Assembly: GCF_028640845.1 (NCBI RefSeq)
Contig: NC_080540.1
Location: forward strand, 227,710,794 to 227,774,793
From: Ahaetulla prasina
Taxonomy: Eukaryota; Chordata; Lepidosauria; Squamata; Colubridae
Length of the DNA: 64,000 nt
Direction: 5' to 3'
Shown here: piece after piece, positions 38,005-48,876 of the stretch
How positions within the stretch are numbered: position 1 is the stretch's first letter
How the letters are laid out: each line of letters opens with the position of its first letter
Position numbers and translations under genes: made by a program
The notes under the pieces: model-generated
The model's database searches: none
What the model was told of the DNA's origin: nothing
Seen by the model: only the letters and a program-made list of their open reading frames with translations

Positions 38005-38295
38005 CAGTGATGGCTAACCTTTTTGCCATCGTGTGCCAGGAGGGGGGGGCCGGGGGGGGTCACACACACGTGTGCCCATATCCATAATTTGTGCCCCGCC
38101 CCCGCACATGTGTGTGTGAACTCCCCTCACTGCCCCCACTCCTGGCACATGATGACCCAGTAGGCCCATTTTTCTCTCTCATTTGGCTCCAGAGCTTTTC
38201 TAGGAGTCGGGGGGGGCGAAAACAGCCTTCCCCATCTACCCGGAGGTCCTCCAGAGACCGAAAACGGCCCATTTGCAACTTCCGTTCCCACAATG
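38005..38295. mobile_element. hAT element, left end only
   Basis: The left end CAGTGATGGCTAACCTTTTT matches the element at 16,255. The interior is GC-rich with G and C homopolymer runs and TGTGTG words. No right terminal repeat or second target copy (ccttatag) was found. It passes into sequence ending 'gaaaatccaataaaac' and an A/T run near 38,395-38,415, which may be a LINE tail. Confidence 0.55.
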
Positions 38296-38698
38296 TAATA
38301 ACTATTATTATTATCATTGCTGTTTGTATCAAAATGAATTATACCCGGAGGCCACACTGTTCATGTATTGATATTGATGTAAAAATGAAAATCCAATAAA
38401 ACTTTTTTTTAAAAAAGAAAATTTCTATTTCCACTTTCATTACATCACAGCAGCTGGTATCCTCTTTTCTGGTTTTTAAAAAGACATACAACAGACTAAA
38501 GACAGCCTCCATATTTTAAGATTGGCCCCAAATGCATAATGTTTATGAATTGACTCAATCACTATCAAACATCAAGTAGTTGGGATATTTATGAAAACAA
38601 ATAGAAAAAGTTATTTGATAAATTCTACATATTAATAACTAAGTCCTTGATTCTGTATTTACATTTAATATTTCTAATGTTTATTCTTATGTCTTACC

Positions 38699-38835
38699 CA
38701 GTGGTGAGATTCAAGTAATTTAACAAACAATTCTCTGCCCTAATGATTTCTTCCAACAACCAGTTTGCCAAATTGCTCACAAAGTTAACAACTGGTTCTC
38801 CCGAAGTGGTGCGAACTGGCTGAATCTCACCACTG
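38699..38835. mobile_element. Minimal hAT element (137 bp) with perfect 8-bp target duplication
   Basis: Ends CAGTGGTGAGATTCA and TGAATCTCACCACTG are perfect 15-bp inverted repeats. The target duplication gtcttacc is exact (38,691-38,698 and 38,836-38,843). The interior carries 'ttctctgccctaatgattt' and 'gttctcccgaag', linking it to the elements at 40.3 and 63.6 kb. Confidence 0.95.
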
Positions 38836-39471
38836 GTCTTACCTCTGTAAGATAAATTAGTTTTATCACTACTGACAGAGAGTAGCTTTCTTAAAGTGGC
38901 ACATTCAGTTCAGGGCAGTGTATTCTGAAGGCATAACCTTCTAGAGTCACTCTTTGTCACTGCCACTTGCTATTTTCTCTTCAAAGTTTTATCTATTAAT
39001 TATTTTTTTCTATTAATGATTATATATCATTAATAATTAATATAAGCAAGGTTATATTAATAATAACCTTCCCTAGCATTGTCAAGACTTTCATAGGACC
39101 ACAGGATCATATGAGAAATTTAAACAGTTAACAATAGATCTCCAATTTGCTAAACAGAGAAGGAGAAGATACAGAAAAAAGTAAACATCAGTTGAAGTTA
39201 GAGCAGAGAAACAGAAAGCAGAGGCTACATCTGTTCCTCGAACCCCTGTCCTATCCCTGTTTCAAATTGCTGACAAAACACTTCCTTCAGCATTCTCAGT
39301 TCTGACACAGTGTTTCTTCTCTTAACATCCCTTTCTCTCCTAACACACACTACATATCCAAATATGCCTAAGGAATTCAACAATTGCTTGCTGCCATTTT
39401 TTTCTGTATAAAATCACTGAGTTTTTCAAGTTAAGTTTGACTAATGTCTAAATATCTTCATTTTTCTTCAG

Positions 39472-39596
39472 TTTATGATTTTCCAATGGCCTTTGGTGAT
39501 TCATTGCGCAGTGGGATGGAAGATGCAAGTTTCCTCCATATAAATGCTGTGGATCGTTGTCCTAGTCAATTGTCTTCACTTTATATGGAAGGCTGA
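39472..39596 (+). CDS. GLIS3: GLIS3 last coding exon and stop
   Basis: The first two bases complete a Val codon. Forty codons follow, ending VDRCPSQLSSLYMEG and TGA at 39,594-39,596. The SLRSG-x-EDA and DRCPSQLSS blocks are the conserved end of GLIS3. The FGDSLRSG stretch follows a short YDFPMA, where mammals, as I recall, have a serine run, so this protein may be slightly shorter there. The acceptor is a long pyrimidine tract with CAG at 39,469-39,471. Summed with the five other exons, the frame closes exactly at 297 codons. Confidence 0.97.
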
Positions 39597-40317
39597 GGAA
39601 GCACAGACTACAGCTCTGCATATCATCTCAACCATTTAGCCTATTATAGATCATCTTCTGTTGGTCTATGAAACTACTTGCTCAAGAAATAAAGAAAACA
39701 TCACCAGAAAGATCCCAACTTAACAGCTGCAGCTAATATAAGGTGTTGCAAGATGTTGGGTGACATGTATTTGCCAAATGTGAGCAATTGCTTTTAATTT
39801 GGCCTTTTCTGCTGCATAACTGTTTCCAAGAGAGAATGATTACTGCACTGCTTAATATATTTTTCAATGAATTGTTGGAATTTTTAAAACTCTCTTGGAG
39901 GAATTCTAAAAATGGTCAACAACAATAAACTTCTCACAAAAGCAGATTTCTAAAATAAAAATCCTGTCTTGCAGTGCTTTGAAATCTAAGCATGTAATCT
40001 TACAGGATGGAGGGTGAAAAGGGAATGTATTTTTTGTGATATGATGTTGGTGACAATAATACAATTTGAGCTTCTTTTCAGCATCCAGTATTAACCGTTA
40101 GCTTAAAGAGGTATGCTGGTGATTTTTTTTAGCCATGCTCACCTGAAGACAATTTATTCTACTGGATTTATGCATTATAATTTAATGTTTATGTTTTATG
40201 TGATGAATTCTCCATAGAAAATTTTAAAACGCAGATATACAGATTTAGAATAGAGATTCTCCATTAATGCTAGCAAATAATTAATGACATTTTGATAACT
40301 TTTACAATGTTTGATAT

Positions 40318-40592
40318 CAGTGGTGGGTTTCAAAATTTTTTACCCCCGGTTCTGTGGGTGTGGCTTGGTTGGCGTGGGAGGGGAAGGATACTGTAAAATC
40401 TCCATTCCTACCCCAATCCAGGAGAAGATTACTGCAAAATCCCTATATCCTCCTGATCAGCTGGGACTTGGGAGGCAGAGAATAGATGGGGGCAGGGCCA
40501 GTCAGAATTTTTTCTACCGGTTCTCCGAACTACTCAAAATTTCTGCTACTGGTTCTCCAGAAGTAGTCAGAACCTGCTGAAACCCACCTCTG
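40318..40592. mobile_element. Non-autonomous hAT element with perfect 8-bp target duplication
   Basis: Ends CAGTGGTGGGTTTCA and TGAAACCCACCTCTG are inverted repeats with one difference. The target tttgatat is exact at 40,310-40,317 and 40,593-40,600. It is 275 bp long and very similar to 63,638-63,915, sharing 'ggataactgtaaaatctcc'-like text (here 'ggatactgtaaaatctcc'). It lies in the GLIS3 3' UTR. Confidence 0.95.
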
Positions 40593-41833
40593 TTTGATAT
40601 GCATGTGAGAAAGATAAGAGCAGTGATCTGAATTAGTAGTGTGTTGCAGGGAGAGGAAAGCCAATTCTCCCCTATCAGTCTTCTCACTAAACTGAATTTA
40701 TCTTTCCTATCTGCTATACTAATTGGAGCACTCAAATGGAGAACCAAATACAGGAACAGAAATTGGGAGGAAACTGAGGATTTCCACTGAAGAAGAAGAA
40801 GAAAAGAATTAAATATCTTCTCCCAAATTTGAAGTTCTGATCAAAAACGTATCAGCCTCGCATGTCATTTCAGATCTTTGAGGTCACACATGTTACATTC
40901 AGAATTTTTGTACATCTGTGAGACATATTTTGTACTTTATTCATCATGTATTTTAAAAGTTTATTTTTCCAACATTAATATTGCACATACTGTATGCTAG
41001 TATATAAATCTGATGGGTTTTTTCCTATGGTACTTTCTGTCCTCTTTTTGCTAAAAACAGTTAGCACATCAGGTATTAACTCCATTGAGAAGGCTTTTGT
41101 GTTGTTTTTGAATGGTTATAAATATGTTTGGAAAGTAAAATGTGGATTTGCCTTTCAAGGTATGGTCTTTGTCATAGCTACAGAGACATATAATTCAAAC
41201 AGCAGCCTTCTTTGTTCATTGTTTACTTGTGGCTTGTTTAGTCATATTGTGGCCAACTCATTTGAAAAATTTCTCACTGTGCCTGGTCTTCGGTAATGAC
41301 CTGTTATTGCTAAAGAAAAAAAAAATCTGAGAAAGATGTCAGCCAAAGGAATTGTTGTACATAAACTATAATAAGAATAAATAGAAAGTTTCTAAAATCA
41401 TCATTCAAGCTTCTAAAATCATACTGAATTATATTTACATTTATTAAGGTGCTTTGTGAAATTATGGGTACATTTTAAAATATCCAGTACTAGTATAAAA
41501 GCAAGGTATGTTTATTCTATTCCAGCAAAAGAAATCTGTATGGGGATCCCCTTCCTGAATCAGATCTTGATTGCACTTTATTGCATTCCTCTGCAGATTT
41601 TGTATCTAGTGATGAAGAGGCTGGATCATTTCTATAAAAGCATGCATTTAACAGTGCCAAAGCCCTTTGTCTGAAGGGTGGAGTCCAGGCTCTCTTCTCC
41701 CAACTCCTACATTATCCAATTTATCCGTAGCCATTTTTCATGAGAAAGTGCCTGTAGATCCTTGCAGCAACTCACATATGGGGAGGATTAAAAATGAGTA
41801 TTAAAAATAAATAAATAAATAGATAAGATAGAT

Positions 41834-42196
41834 TAGGGGTATCAAACTCGATTTCATTGAGGGCTGCATCAGGGTTGTGTTTGACCTCGAGGGGAGCATG
41901 GCCAGGGTGGGTGTAGCCAGCTCGTCATCACTCATGTTGGAGGCCACTAGTGGTCTGAGCGCTCTGCCAGCAAAAACAGTCTCCTGAGCTCCGTTTCCAG
42001 CTGCGACAGCCTCCTGCAGCCCTCTGCCAGTGAAAACAGCTCAGGAGGGCCACATAAGGCCCTCCCAAGCTCCATTTTCACTGGCAGAGGCACTGTGGGC
42101 AAGTCCTTTGCTGTCTCCTGGGCAGCCCTGCAGGCTATATCTAAGCACCCTGTGTGGACCCGATCTGACCTGCGGGCCTTGAGTTTGACACCCCGA
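41834..42196. mobile_element. hAT-like element, caggggtgtcaaactc type
   Basis: The left end reads AGGGGTATCAAACTC and the right end GAGTTTGACACCCC, an inverted pair. The interior holds opposed repeats around 'ctctgccagtgaaaac' and 'ttttcactggcagagg', giving a foldback. No clean target duplication is visible. The left flank is agatagat, and the right side runs into GGGA and then GATA repeats, which may have overgrown the second target copy. Confidence 0.75.
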
Positions 42197-42211
42197 GGGA
42201 GGGAGGGAGGG

Positions 42212-42288
<77 letters not shown>
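42195..42288. repeat. (GGGA)n-(GATA)n microsatellite
   Basis: About four GGGA units followed by about 19 GATA units, directly after the hAT-like element in the 3' UTR. GATA-type repeats are known to be abundant in snakes. Confidence 0.97.
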
Positions 42289-42289
<1 letters not shown>

Positions 42290-43474
42290 CATTAGACTGC
42301 ATAGATGAATCTTTAGGTTTAGGCTTAAAAATTAAAAATGAAGATGTCATTCTCAGATTTTATTATATTTGGCTTCTTTTTTTAAAAAACGCTCTGTAAT
42401 CCCCAAAGACTATTCTTTACCTGAACAATACGAGCTGCACCCGTTAAGAAAAGCCAGGCCCTTTTTGCTTTTATTGAAAAGAAATGCTTATACTTGCATT
42501 AAATGCCACTGAAAATAGGACTTCCATTCTTTAAGAACTCTTTTTTCCCCCCAGAAAAATGGAGAACAGGGATACATGGAAGTTCAGGTTTTAGTAGAGA
42601 GCCTATTCCCCTGTTTCTATCCACCTTTCTCCCTTGCTCAAGCATTTTTTGTTGGTACTGAAAGCAGCAAACCCAAATGTCCCATCCAAAAAGATCCGAT
42701 CCCCTCCACCTCCAAGCAATCTGATCCCATCCAAGAACCTTAGCAAGGCTTCACTCGGGTGGCCACAGATAGAATTTCCTCTAACCCTGAATTCTGAAAT
42801 GTGTGAACAAACATCACATCTCAGAATTCAAAGTTAAAGGAAATCCTACTTTTGGTCACCCAAATGAAGCCTTGCCAATTTTACAAGAATTTGACTTCTT
42901 GAGATTCATTAGAACAAATCAGTGCAAATGTTCTTCTGATAAAAAGTTAAATGTGCTATGGAAACTACCATGCTTACAAAGAGTGGTTCATTTTCACTAA
43001 ACACCCTATGCCTTCCCTGAATCAGATTAACATGTCTTCTTCACATTTCATTAGCGCTATCACGAAATATATAGGAAGACTAAATCTGTTAACAAAACTG
43101 GGCTCTTCCTTATGTGGTGAACAGCACCAAACAAAACAGGGTCATGTTATAATACAAATATTTTGCATTTGGGAAAGTTGGCTATTCTTACCTGTATAAA
43201 GGAGTTTGATATGAACTATTTTTGTATGAAGATGCAACTAATAAGCATCACTATATTAATATATGTAGTTTACAGAACAGACTGCTATTGCTCAACCGGC
43301 CAAATAAGTCCGATTGCATCTTCATGGACTTTAATCTGTATAGGAACCAGAATTTCCATACACACAGCACCGAGGTATCTGGTTTCTGCACAGCTATTCA
43401 TAGCTAAACAATGTGAAGAAAACCACTGTAGAATTGAATTGTAATTATTACATCCTTTCCACTATCCTCTAAAC

Positions 43475-43652
43475 CAGGGATCCCCAGCCCCTGGGCCATG
43501 GACCAGTACTGGTATATGGCCCATTAGGAACCGGTCCATGCATCTGCACATATGCGGGATCTAGGTAGTGCACAAAACCATCCTCCCCAGTCCATGGAAA
43601 GTTTGTTTTCCACAGAACTGGTTCCCGGAGTCAAAAAGGTTGAGGACCACTG
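43475..43652. mobile_element. Non-autonomous hAT element with perfect 8-bp target duplication
   Basis: Ends CAGGGATCCCCAGCCCCTGG and AAGGTTGAGGACCACTG form imperfect inverted repeats. The target ctctaaac is exact at 43,467-43,474 and 43,653-43,660. It is 178 bp long, probably an internal deletion of a larger 'gggccatggaccagtac' type element. It lies in the GLIS3 3' UTR. Confidence 0.93.
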
Positions 43653-44387
43653 CTCTAAACTCTTGCAAGGAATTAATGATTCTTTGGAAGCTTGAAAATA
43701 AGCAAACTTCCTTTTGCAGGCTGGCTGGGCTACATCAGGGATGGGACTGCCCATTTGTTGTTCAAAAGCATTTATATCCATGGTAGGGAAAACTATACAC
43801 TGGAGTTAATATAAATGTCACCTTTTTAGTACTGTTGAATACTATTATTACAAAACTTTTTTTAAAAAATGTAATTGTCTATTTTGCCCATGTTTTGACT
43901 GTGCTATTTCAAAGCAACTTGCTTTTTTTTTTTTTTTTGTAATTTGTAAAACCAGCACTTTTTATGTGTATTTTAAAAATACAGATAAAATCAAAGAAAT
44001 GAGTTTTAAAGTTAACAGGTTTTTGAACACAAAGTAGAGTGTCTTGTATAATGTTGTTAATGCAAAGCACTTTGGGAAGAGAAGAAGGTACGGTATATGC
44101 GAATGTGTTTTCTATCAATCTTAGAATTTTTGTACATATTTTTATACGCTCCTTTATAGAGAGTTGAATTTCTTATACCATGTTGTACATCTGGCTGATT
44201 TTGCTATAGTTGGCATCTATTCATTTTATATCATATTCCCTAAAAAAAATAGTGTGACTTTTTCTATTAATATGTATGTTTTGTGATTGGTTACAATTAA
44301 TTTTCATATAATGGTAAGTTATTTTTTGCCTTGTTTCATGAAGTCTTTTTTTTTTAATATGGAAGGTGAAATGAAGGGTTTATGCAC

Positions 44388-44410
44388 ATAATAAACACAA
44401 TAAAATAAAA
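44388..44410 (+). promoter_or_regulatory. GLIS3: Distal polyadenylation signal cluster
   Basis: Three overlapping or adjacent AATAAA hexamers (44,390, 44,399 and 44,404). The long AU-rich block that looks like conserved UTR ends here, and Penelope-like repeat sequence starts about 170 bp downstream. Confidence 0.6.
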
Positions 44411-44576
44411 CTGAAAATGTGTAACACACCAATCAGACTCCAAAACCTTATTTCAAGATCTGGTTTAAAAATAAAGTTTGCCTGACCATCATATTTCATT
44501 ACAGGGATTAATCATGGCTTAGCTCATTTATATAATTAAAGAAAGATAAAGGAAAACAAAAAGAAAGGAAAGGTGT

Positions 44577-44777
44577 GATACCTTGGTGCTCTCTGGGCTT
44601 GATTGTTTTCTTGCAGATGTTTTATTATACCCAACTAGGTAATATCATCAGTGTTAGTGGGGATTGTGCTCTGTTTTTATACCCTACTCCCTTCTGGCAC
44701 TGATAATGTAATCTAATTGGGCAATGAAGAGAAAGCAACTATAAGAAAGCAACCAAGCTCAAAGAGCACAAGGATCC
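44577..44777. mobile_element. Penelope-like 3' ends, head-to-head pair (family B)
   Basis: The minus copy (44,577-44,653) and plus copy (44,698-44,777) are inverted around a 44-bp spacer. The minus copy carries CTGATGA (complement of 44,645-44,651), a stem ATTACC/GGGTA, then AAAACATCTGCAAGAAAAC. The plus copy carries CTGATAA (44,700-44,706), 'atctaattgggcaat' and 'aagaaagcaaccaagctc'. The unmutated family appears to be CTGATGA-stem-GAAACGTCTGCAAG, and both copies are decayed. The Penelope assignment rests on the shared core and layout. Confidence 0.5.
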
Positions 44778-45628
44778 ACAGTTTAACCCTGAGCTACAAA
44801 TATTTTCTTCTATTGCTGTATGTGGTATGTCTTCAAAGTGTTTTGGGAAAGCATTAGGATCATCCAACAATAACCATGAAATTCAAATGAAGAGGGAAGA
44901 ACTCAAAAGTGGAAAAAAGGAATACCTTTTAAAGTAATTTGCAGTTTGGAAAACTATATTTAGAAAGTACAATGGTATTTTGCAGTGTTCAGTTTTTCTG
45001 CACAAAACATACATGCTTATGATTTTAATTTAATGCTATCAGGTGATTATTATGGGGGGGGCATGAACTTCATGAGAGAATAAAGTATCGGACTATTAGA
45101 ATTTCTTTCTAAACTCATGTTTTAAACAATAAATAATATGCTAAAAAAAATTGCCTGAGACATAACTTCCTAGAATCTAGAAAGCTTCCTTATCATAACA
45201 GGACAAAGCATGACAGAAAACACCTCATGAGATACCTCTCAGTGGTTTCTCATGTGGATCTGAACCCATGCTTGGAGATGCTCTTGGCTTTCCTATATCT
45301 TGGGCCTCTCTACCTAGAGGGAAGCCTTTTTATTACCAAGAAGGGTATGCTTGGGAAAGGATGACCAAATAGATGCTTTCCTGAGGATCCTATCCTTGTA
45401 CTGTTTTCAGGATCGCAGTTAGACACAGTCTGAATAATCTTCCCTTTTAAGATAGTAACAAAACTCAATCCTTAAGGTTTCCTTATCTCTGTCACCATAA
45501 TCACATTTTAACTGATCATTTTAAACATTGAAATAAACTGGCCACTGTACTTAAAAAAATTAATGGATACCATGATGCTCTCTGGAGAAGAAGGACTTCT
45601 CAAACTAATCAAGGTTATATCTTGTTGT

Positions 45629-45697
45629 AATATCCTGTTATTCAACATGTTGTAACATCATTGCCTTCATTAACAACATGTTGAATAACAGGATATT
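45629..45697. repeat. Perfect 25-bp inverted repeat
   Basis: Arms 45,629-45,653 and 45,673-45,697 are exact reverse complements with a 19-nt spacer. The left arm begins aatatcctgttattcaacat. Confidence 0.97.
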
Positions 45698-45719
45698 TCA
45701 AGTTTTCACAGAATTCAAT

Positions 45720-47060
45720 AGAAGTAGATACTGTAACTTGAATAATGAATTATCATAAGGATCAGTGCTATCCCCTGATTTTTTAAAACTTGTATTTCCG
45801 TTACCTGCCTGAAACGTTCTCTGCTGATGATATCAATCTCACAGTCCAAAGAACCAATTCCAGTGATGCAGAGGACATCCTCTTTCAAGATGTCCAAAAG
45901 CTGGATGACTACTTCAAAAAATAGCACTGCCAACCCAGCTTAAAAAAATCAGAAATAGCCACATTCTAGCTCAACAATAGATATACAAATTCCTGGCCTT
46001 CAGTGGAGTTCTTGAACCATATTTTACAATAATAACTTTCTGAGGGTAACACTGGACAGACAGATCATTAACCTTCCAACAACACCTGGGGAAAAAAAAG
46101 CTACAAAATTGAAAAACCTCAACAATTTACTGAACAGACTGGCTGGAACAGACTGGGATGCTGATGCTAACACCCTAAAAACAACAGCCTTGGCATTGGT
46201 TTATTCCACAATTGAACATTATCCAGTGGGTGGCTGAATTGCACTCACACTCACATGGTTCATGTCCAGCTCCAACAGACTATGTGTACCATCTCTGTCA
46301 CTTTGCATCCCACTCCTGTGCACTGGTACCAGTACTTAGTAATATTATACCGCCCCCACATTAGAAGACAACAAACTTTAATTCAGCTATGGTCAAGGAC
46401 GCTGAAGAACAAGGCTCTCTCTATTCATTAGGATAATGCACAGCCCATCCATCACAAGATTGAAATGCCATACACCAGCTTGGAAAACAGCTATTCACTT
46501 AGCATCGAACCAGTTTAAGTCCAAGAATGCCTGAAGAGAGGAATGGTCCAAAGCAGGGGTCTCCAACCTTGGCAACTTTAAGACTTGTGGAGCTTCGCTG
46601 GCTGAGGAATTCTGGGAATTGAAGTCCACAAGTCTTAAAGTTGTTAAGGTTGGAGACCCCTGGTCCAAAGTACCTTCTTGTGGCCTGACCATTAGTGATC
46701 CTTCTACCAAATTACCTGGTTTTGACCTGCCTCGCTTTTTCTGGTCAAGAGAATTAGGTGTGATACTGAAAGAAGTGCCTCTGCCCTGTATCAGTGGATA
46801 TGGAAAGATTCCCCTTGTGATTGTGGTGCTGATATGCAAACTCTTAAACATATTGTGGAAGATTGCCCATAACATGCGTTCTCTGGTTCTCTAGAGGTTC
46901 TGCATGAAGCAACACCAGAGGCGTATTTAAGGTTGTTGAATTGGACATTAAGTTATGATGCCACTGCCATACTCCCATAGAAGTTTTGCTTAGAATTACG
47001 TGGATTGTGTATATATGTTTACTTCTCTTCTATCATGTTCTCATAATATGCTAAATAATA
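45720..47060 (+). pseudogene. Non-LTR LINE ORF2 C-terminal remnant, split by a hAT element
   Basis: The + strand encodes fragments such as KNLNNLLNRLAGTDWDADAN and TLKTTALALVYSTIEH (about 46,113-46,217). After the hAT insertion at 46,554-46,662 it encodes WIWKDSPCDCGAD followed by QTLKHIVEDCP (about 46,798-46,872). The C-x-C...H-x4-C pattern is the zinc knuckle found at the end of many Jockey/RTE/I-type LINE proteins. Frames are broken by stops and shifts. The exact clade is unknown to me. The tail region ends near 'atatgctaaataataaacc'. Confidence 0.65.
46554..46662. mobile_element. Small hAT element (109 bp) with perfect 8-bp target duplication
   Basis: Ends CAGGGGTCTCCAACCTTGGC and AAGGTTGGAGACCCCTG, with the inverted match extending inward over 'aactttaagacttgtgg'. 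The target gtccaaag is exact at 46,546-46,553 and 46,663-46,670. It interrupts the LINE remnant at 45.7-47.1 kb and is therefore younger than it. Confidence 0.96.
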
Positions 47061-47322
47061 AACCGCTATACCTAGACAAATAGAACATATCTGAATGCAA
47101 AGAATATATCATGATAATGGAGTGACTAAGCCGTTACTTAATTATTTATTGCATTTATAAATTCATTTACAGCATAAACAACTTTATATATTTATCATAT
47201 TTGAAAATCGCCTATCTCACATAAATTAAAATAAAACTGTAAAAATCAAAAATCAACAACCGTATCAAAACAAAGATGATCATGTCTACAGAGAGAAAAG
47301 AGCTAAAAAATAATACAGTATT

Positions 47323-47503
47323 TGATGATGATGATGATGATGATGAGGAGGAGGAGGAGGAGGAGGAGGAGGAGGAGGAGGAGGAGGAGGAGGAGGAGGA
47401 GGAGAAGGAGAAGAAGAAGAAGAAGAAGAAGAAGAAGAAGAAGAAGAAGAAGAAGAAGAAGAAGAAGAAGAAGAAGAAGAAGAAGAAGAAGAAGAAGAAG
47501 AAA
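47323..47503. repeat. (GAT)n-(GAG)n-(AAG)n compound trinucleotide microsatellite
   Basis: About seven GAT units, then about 20 GAG units, then about 32 AAG units, all in one register. It makes apparent poly-Glu, poly-Lys, poly-Arg, poly-Ser and poly-Leu frames, none of which is a gene. Confidence 0.98.
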
Positions 47504-48240
47504 GCAAGTTTTAAATAAAGCTAATGTCAAATTTCCCAACTGATTTGTACAAGAATAGGAATGTTTATTTTTTTCAGATTTTACAGTCAAGCCCTTTTCA
47601 CAATTCTTAATTTATCTCTTCCCTCTACCTTCCATTCAGTCCAAACATTCTTATTTAAAAGTCAGATATAGAAATCATTCTACCATATCTTTTCATGCCA
47701 TTTATAGATTTACAGCCAAAGTAAATTTCCCAGATCGTCAGCATCATTAATGATTTACAAAAGGAATAGACTAGTTTAGTGAATTGTCAAAAAGCAGTTT
47801 TTATGTTCCTATTATGTTCCCAATATACCTTTGAAGTAACTAGAAAATAGCAACTCATACATTATTTCAACTGTACAATATGTGTATATATGTTGGAGAT
47901 TTGTAAATGAGAGGGGAGATGCTACAATACACCTCGAACATGACCATACATTTAACTTTGAAAACATTTTTTAATGTTTCTTTATGCAATGACCCAAATA
48001 TAGATCATGAATTTTCATCAGAATGGTGTCACACCAAGATCATGAAAAGAAGATACACATAATACATGGAAAATAGAAGCACATGATTCAGGCAATGTTA
48101 TTATGTAATTCCAAGCAGTGCTTCTGTTACTTTATAGAAGAATTTATGCTGGTAGATCCAAAAATGGAGATAATATTAAAAAAAAAAAAGAACACTCTAT
48201 TGTCTCTTTTACCATTCCCAGAGCACTAAAATGTTTGCTA

Positions 48241-48876
48241 AAGTCATTTTTTAAAAGTGGTTTTCATCTGGGTCTAAAACAGGGCTCTCCAAAGTGGTCA
48301 GTATTAACCTCCAATCATCAAGGACTGATGATGATGATTGGACATACAGTCAACTACTTGCTTAAGCTGGTTTTGGCATTTTTGTCCATATTCCTTCCAA
48401 GAATCTGGGATAGGCAGATGTTATTATTTAATAAAATTAAAGGTATTATCAGAGGATGTAAGTTGTTCCAAGTAAAATTGCCTTTTGCAATGGACTAGTG
48501 ATGATTTTGTCAATGCCAGTAGTGTTCAAGTGATGCTCCAGCCCAGCTGCTTTTTTTATGGCTGGTAGCATTACAACATCTGCTTATTCCTGGTCCTTGG
48601 GAAGAACTCGATAGGTGGATAGAACAGGATAGAATGGAATTCTTTATTGGCCAAGTAGATTAGACACTCAAGGAATTTGTCTCCGGTGCATAAGCTCTCA
48701 GTGTACATATAAATACCAAATCTAATTTAAACATCTGGCTAGCTGTGCGAGCAACCCATAGCATCGAGCCATTGGATAATTCCGTGGATCCTTTGGGCCA
48801 ATGTTGGGGTCAGGGCTGACCACTTTGGAGTACTCTGCTCTTAGACCCAACTTAAACACCCCTTTTTAAAATGACT
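48241..48876. repeat. Inverted-repeat element with ~61-bp arms
   Basis: The left arm 48,241-48,301 (aagtcattttttaaaagtgg ... ccaaagtggtcag) and the right arm 48,816-48,876 are reverse complements at roughly 80%. About 514 bp lie between them, including a Snake1 CR1 end. No flanking target duplication was made out, so the class is unknown. Confidence 0.7.
48613..48720 (-). mobile_element. Snake1-type CR1 LINE 3' end
   Basis: AGAAT-like units, then TTTATTGGCCAAGTAGATTA and 'aaggaatttgtctccggtgc', as in the copy at 3.4 kb. The tail is short and impure here. It lies inside the inverted-repeat element. Confidence 0.75.

Larger units (their letters stand above)
37570..39471 (+). other. GLIS3: GLIS3 last intron (1.9 kb)
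   Basis: Contains a right-truncated hAT element from 38,005 and a complete small hAT element at 38,699-38,835. An AT-rich palindromic patch lies at 38,990-39,070. The remainder (37,570-38,000 and 38,850-39,471) shows nothing else that I recognise. Confidence 0.85.
39597..44420 (+). other. GLIS3: GLIS3 3' untranslated region (probable full extent)
   Basis: Starts after the stop codon. Proximal AATAAA signals lie at 39,688, 39,924 and 39,954. A distal cluster lies at 44,390, 44,399 and 44,404. The stretch 43,860-44,400 is AU-rich, with a Pumilio-type TGTACATA at 44,131-44,138 and GCACTTT words near 43,955 and 44,068 that match the miR-17-family seed. I place the end at the distal cluster because a long UTR of about 4.5 kb is usual for mammalian GLIS3. 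Three hAT-type insertions and a GATA microsatellite lie inside it. Use of the proximal sites would make a UTR of only about 0.1-0.4 kb. Confidence 0.65.

Noticed and set aside
38290..38415. Possible processed transcript end (AATAAA-like signal and A/T run)
   Set aside because: Too short to identify. It could be a LINE tail fused to the broken hAT element, but nothing upstream supports a retrocopied gene.
47276..47590. Poly-Glu/Lys, poly-Arg, poly-Ser and poly-Leu frames
   Set aside because: Pure translations of a trinucleotide microsatellite in different frames.
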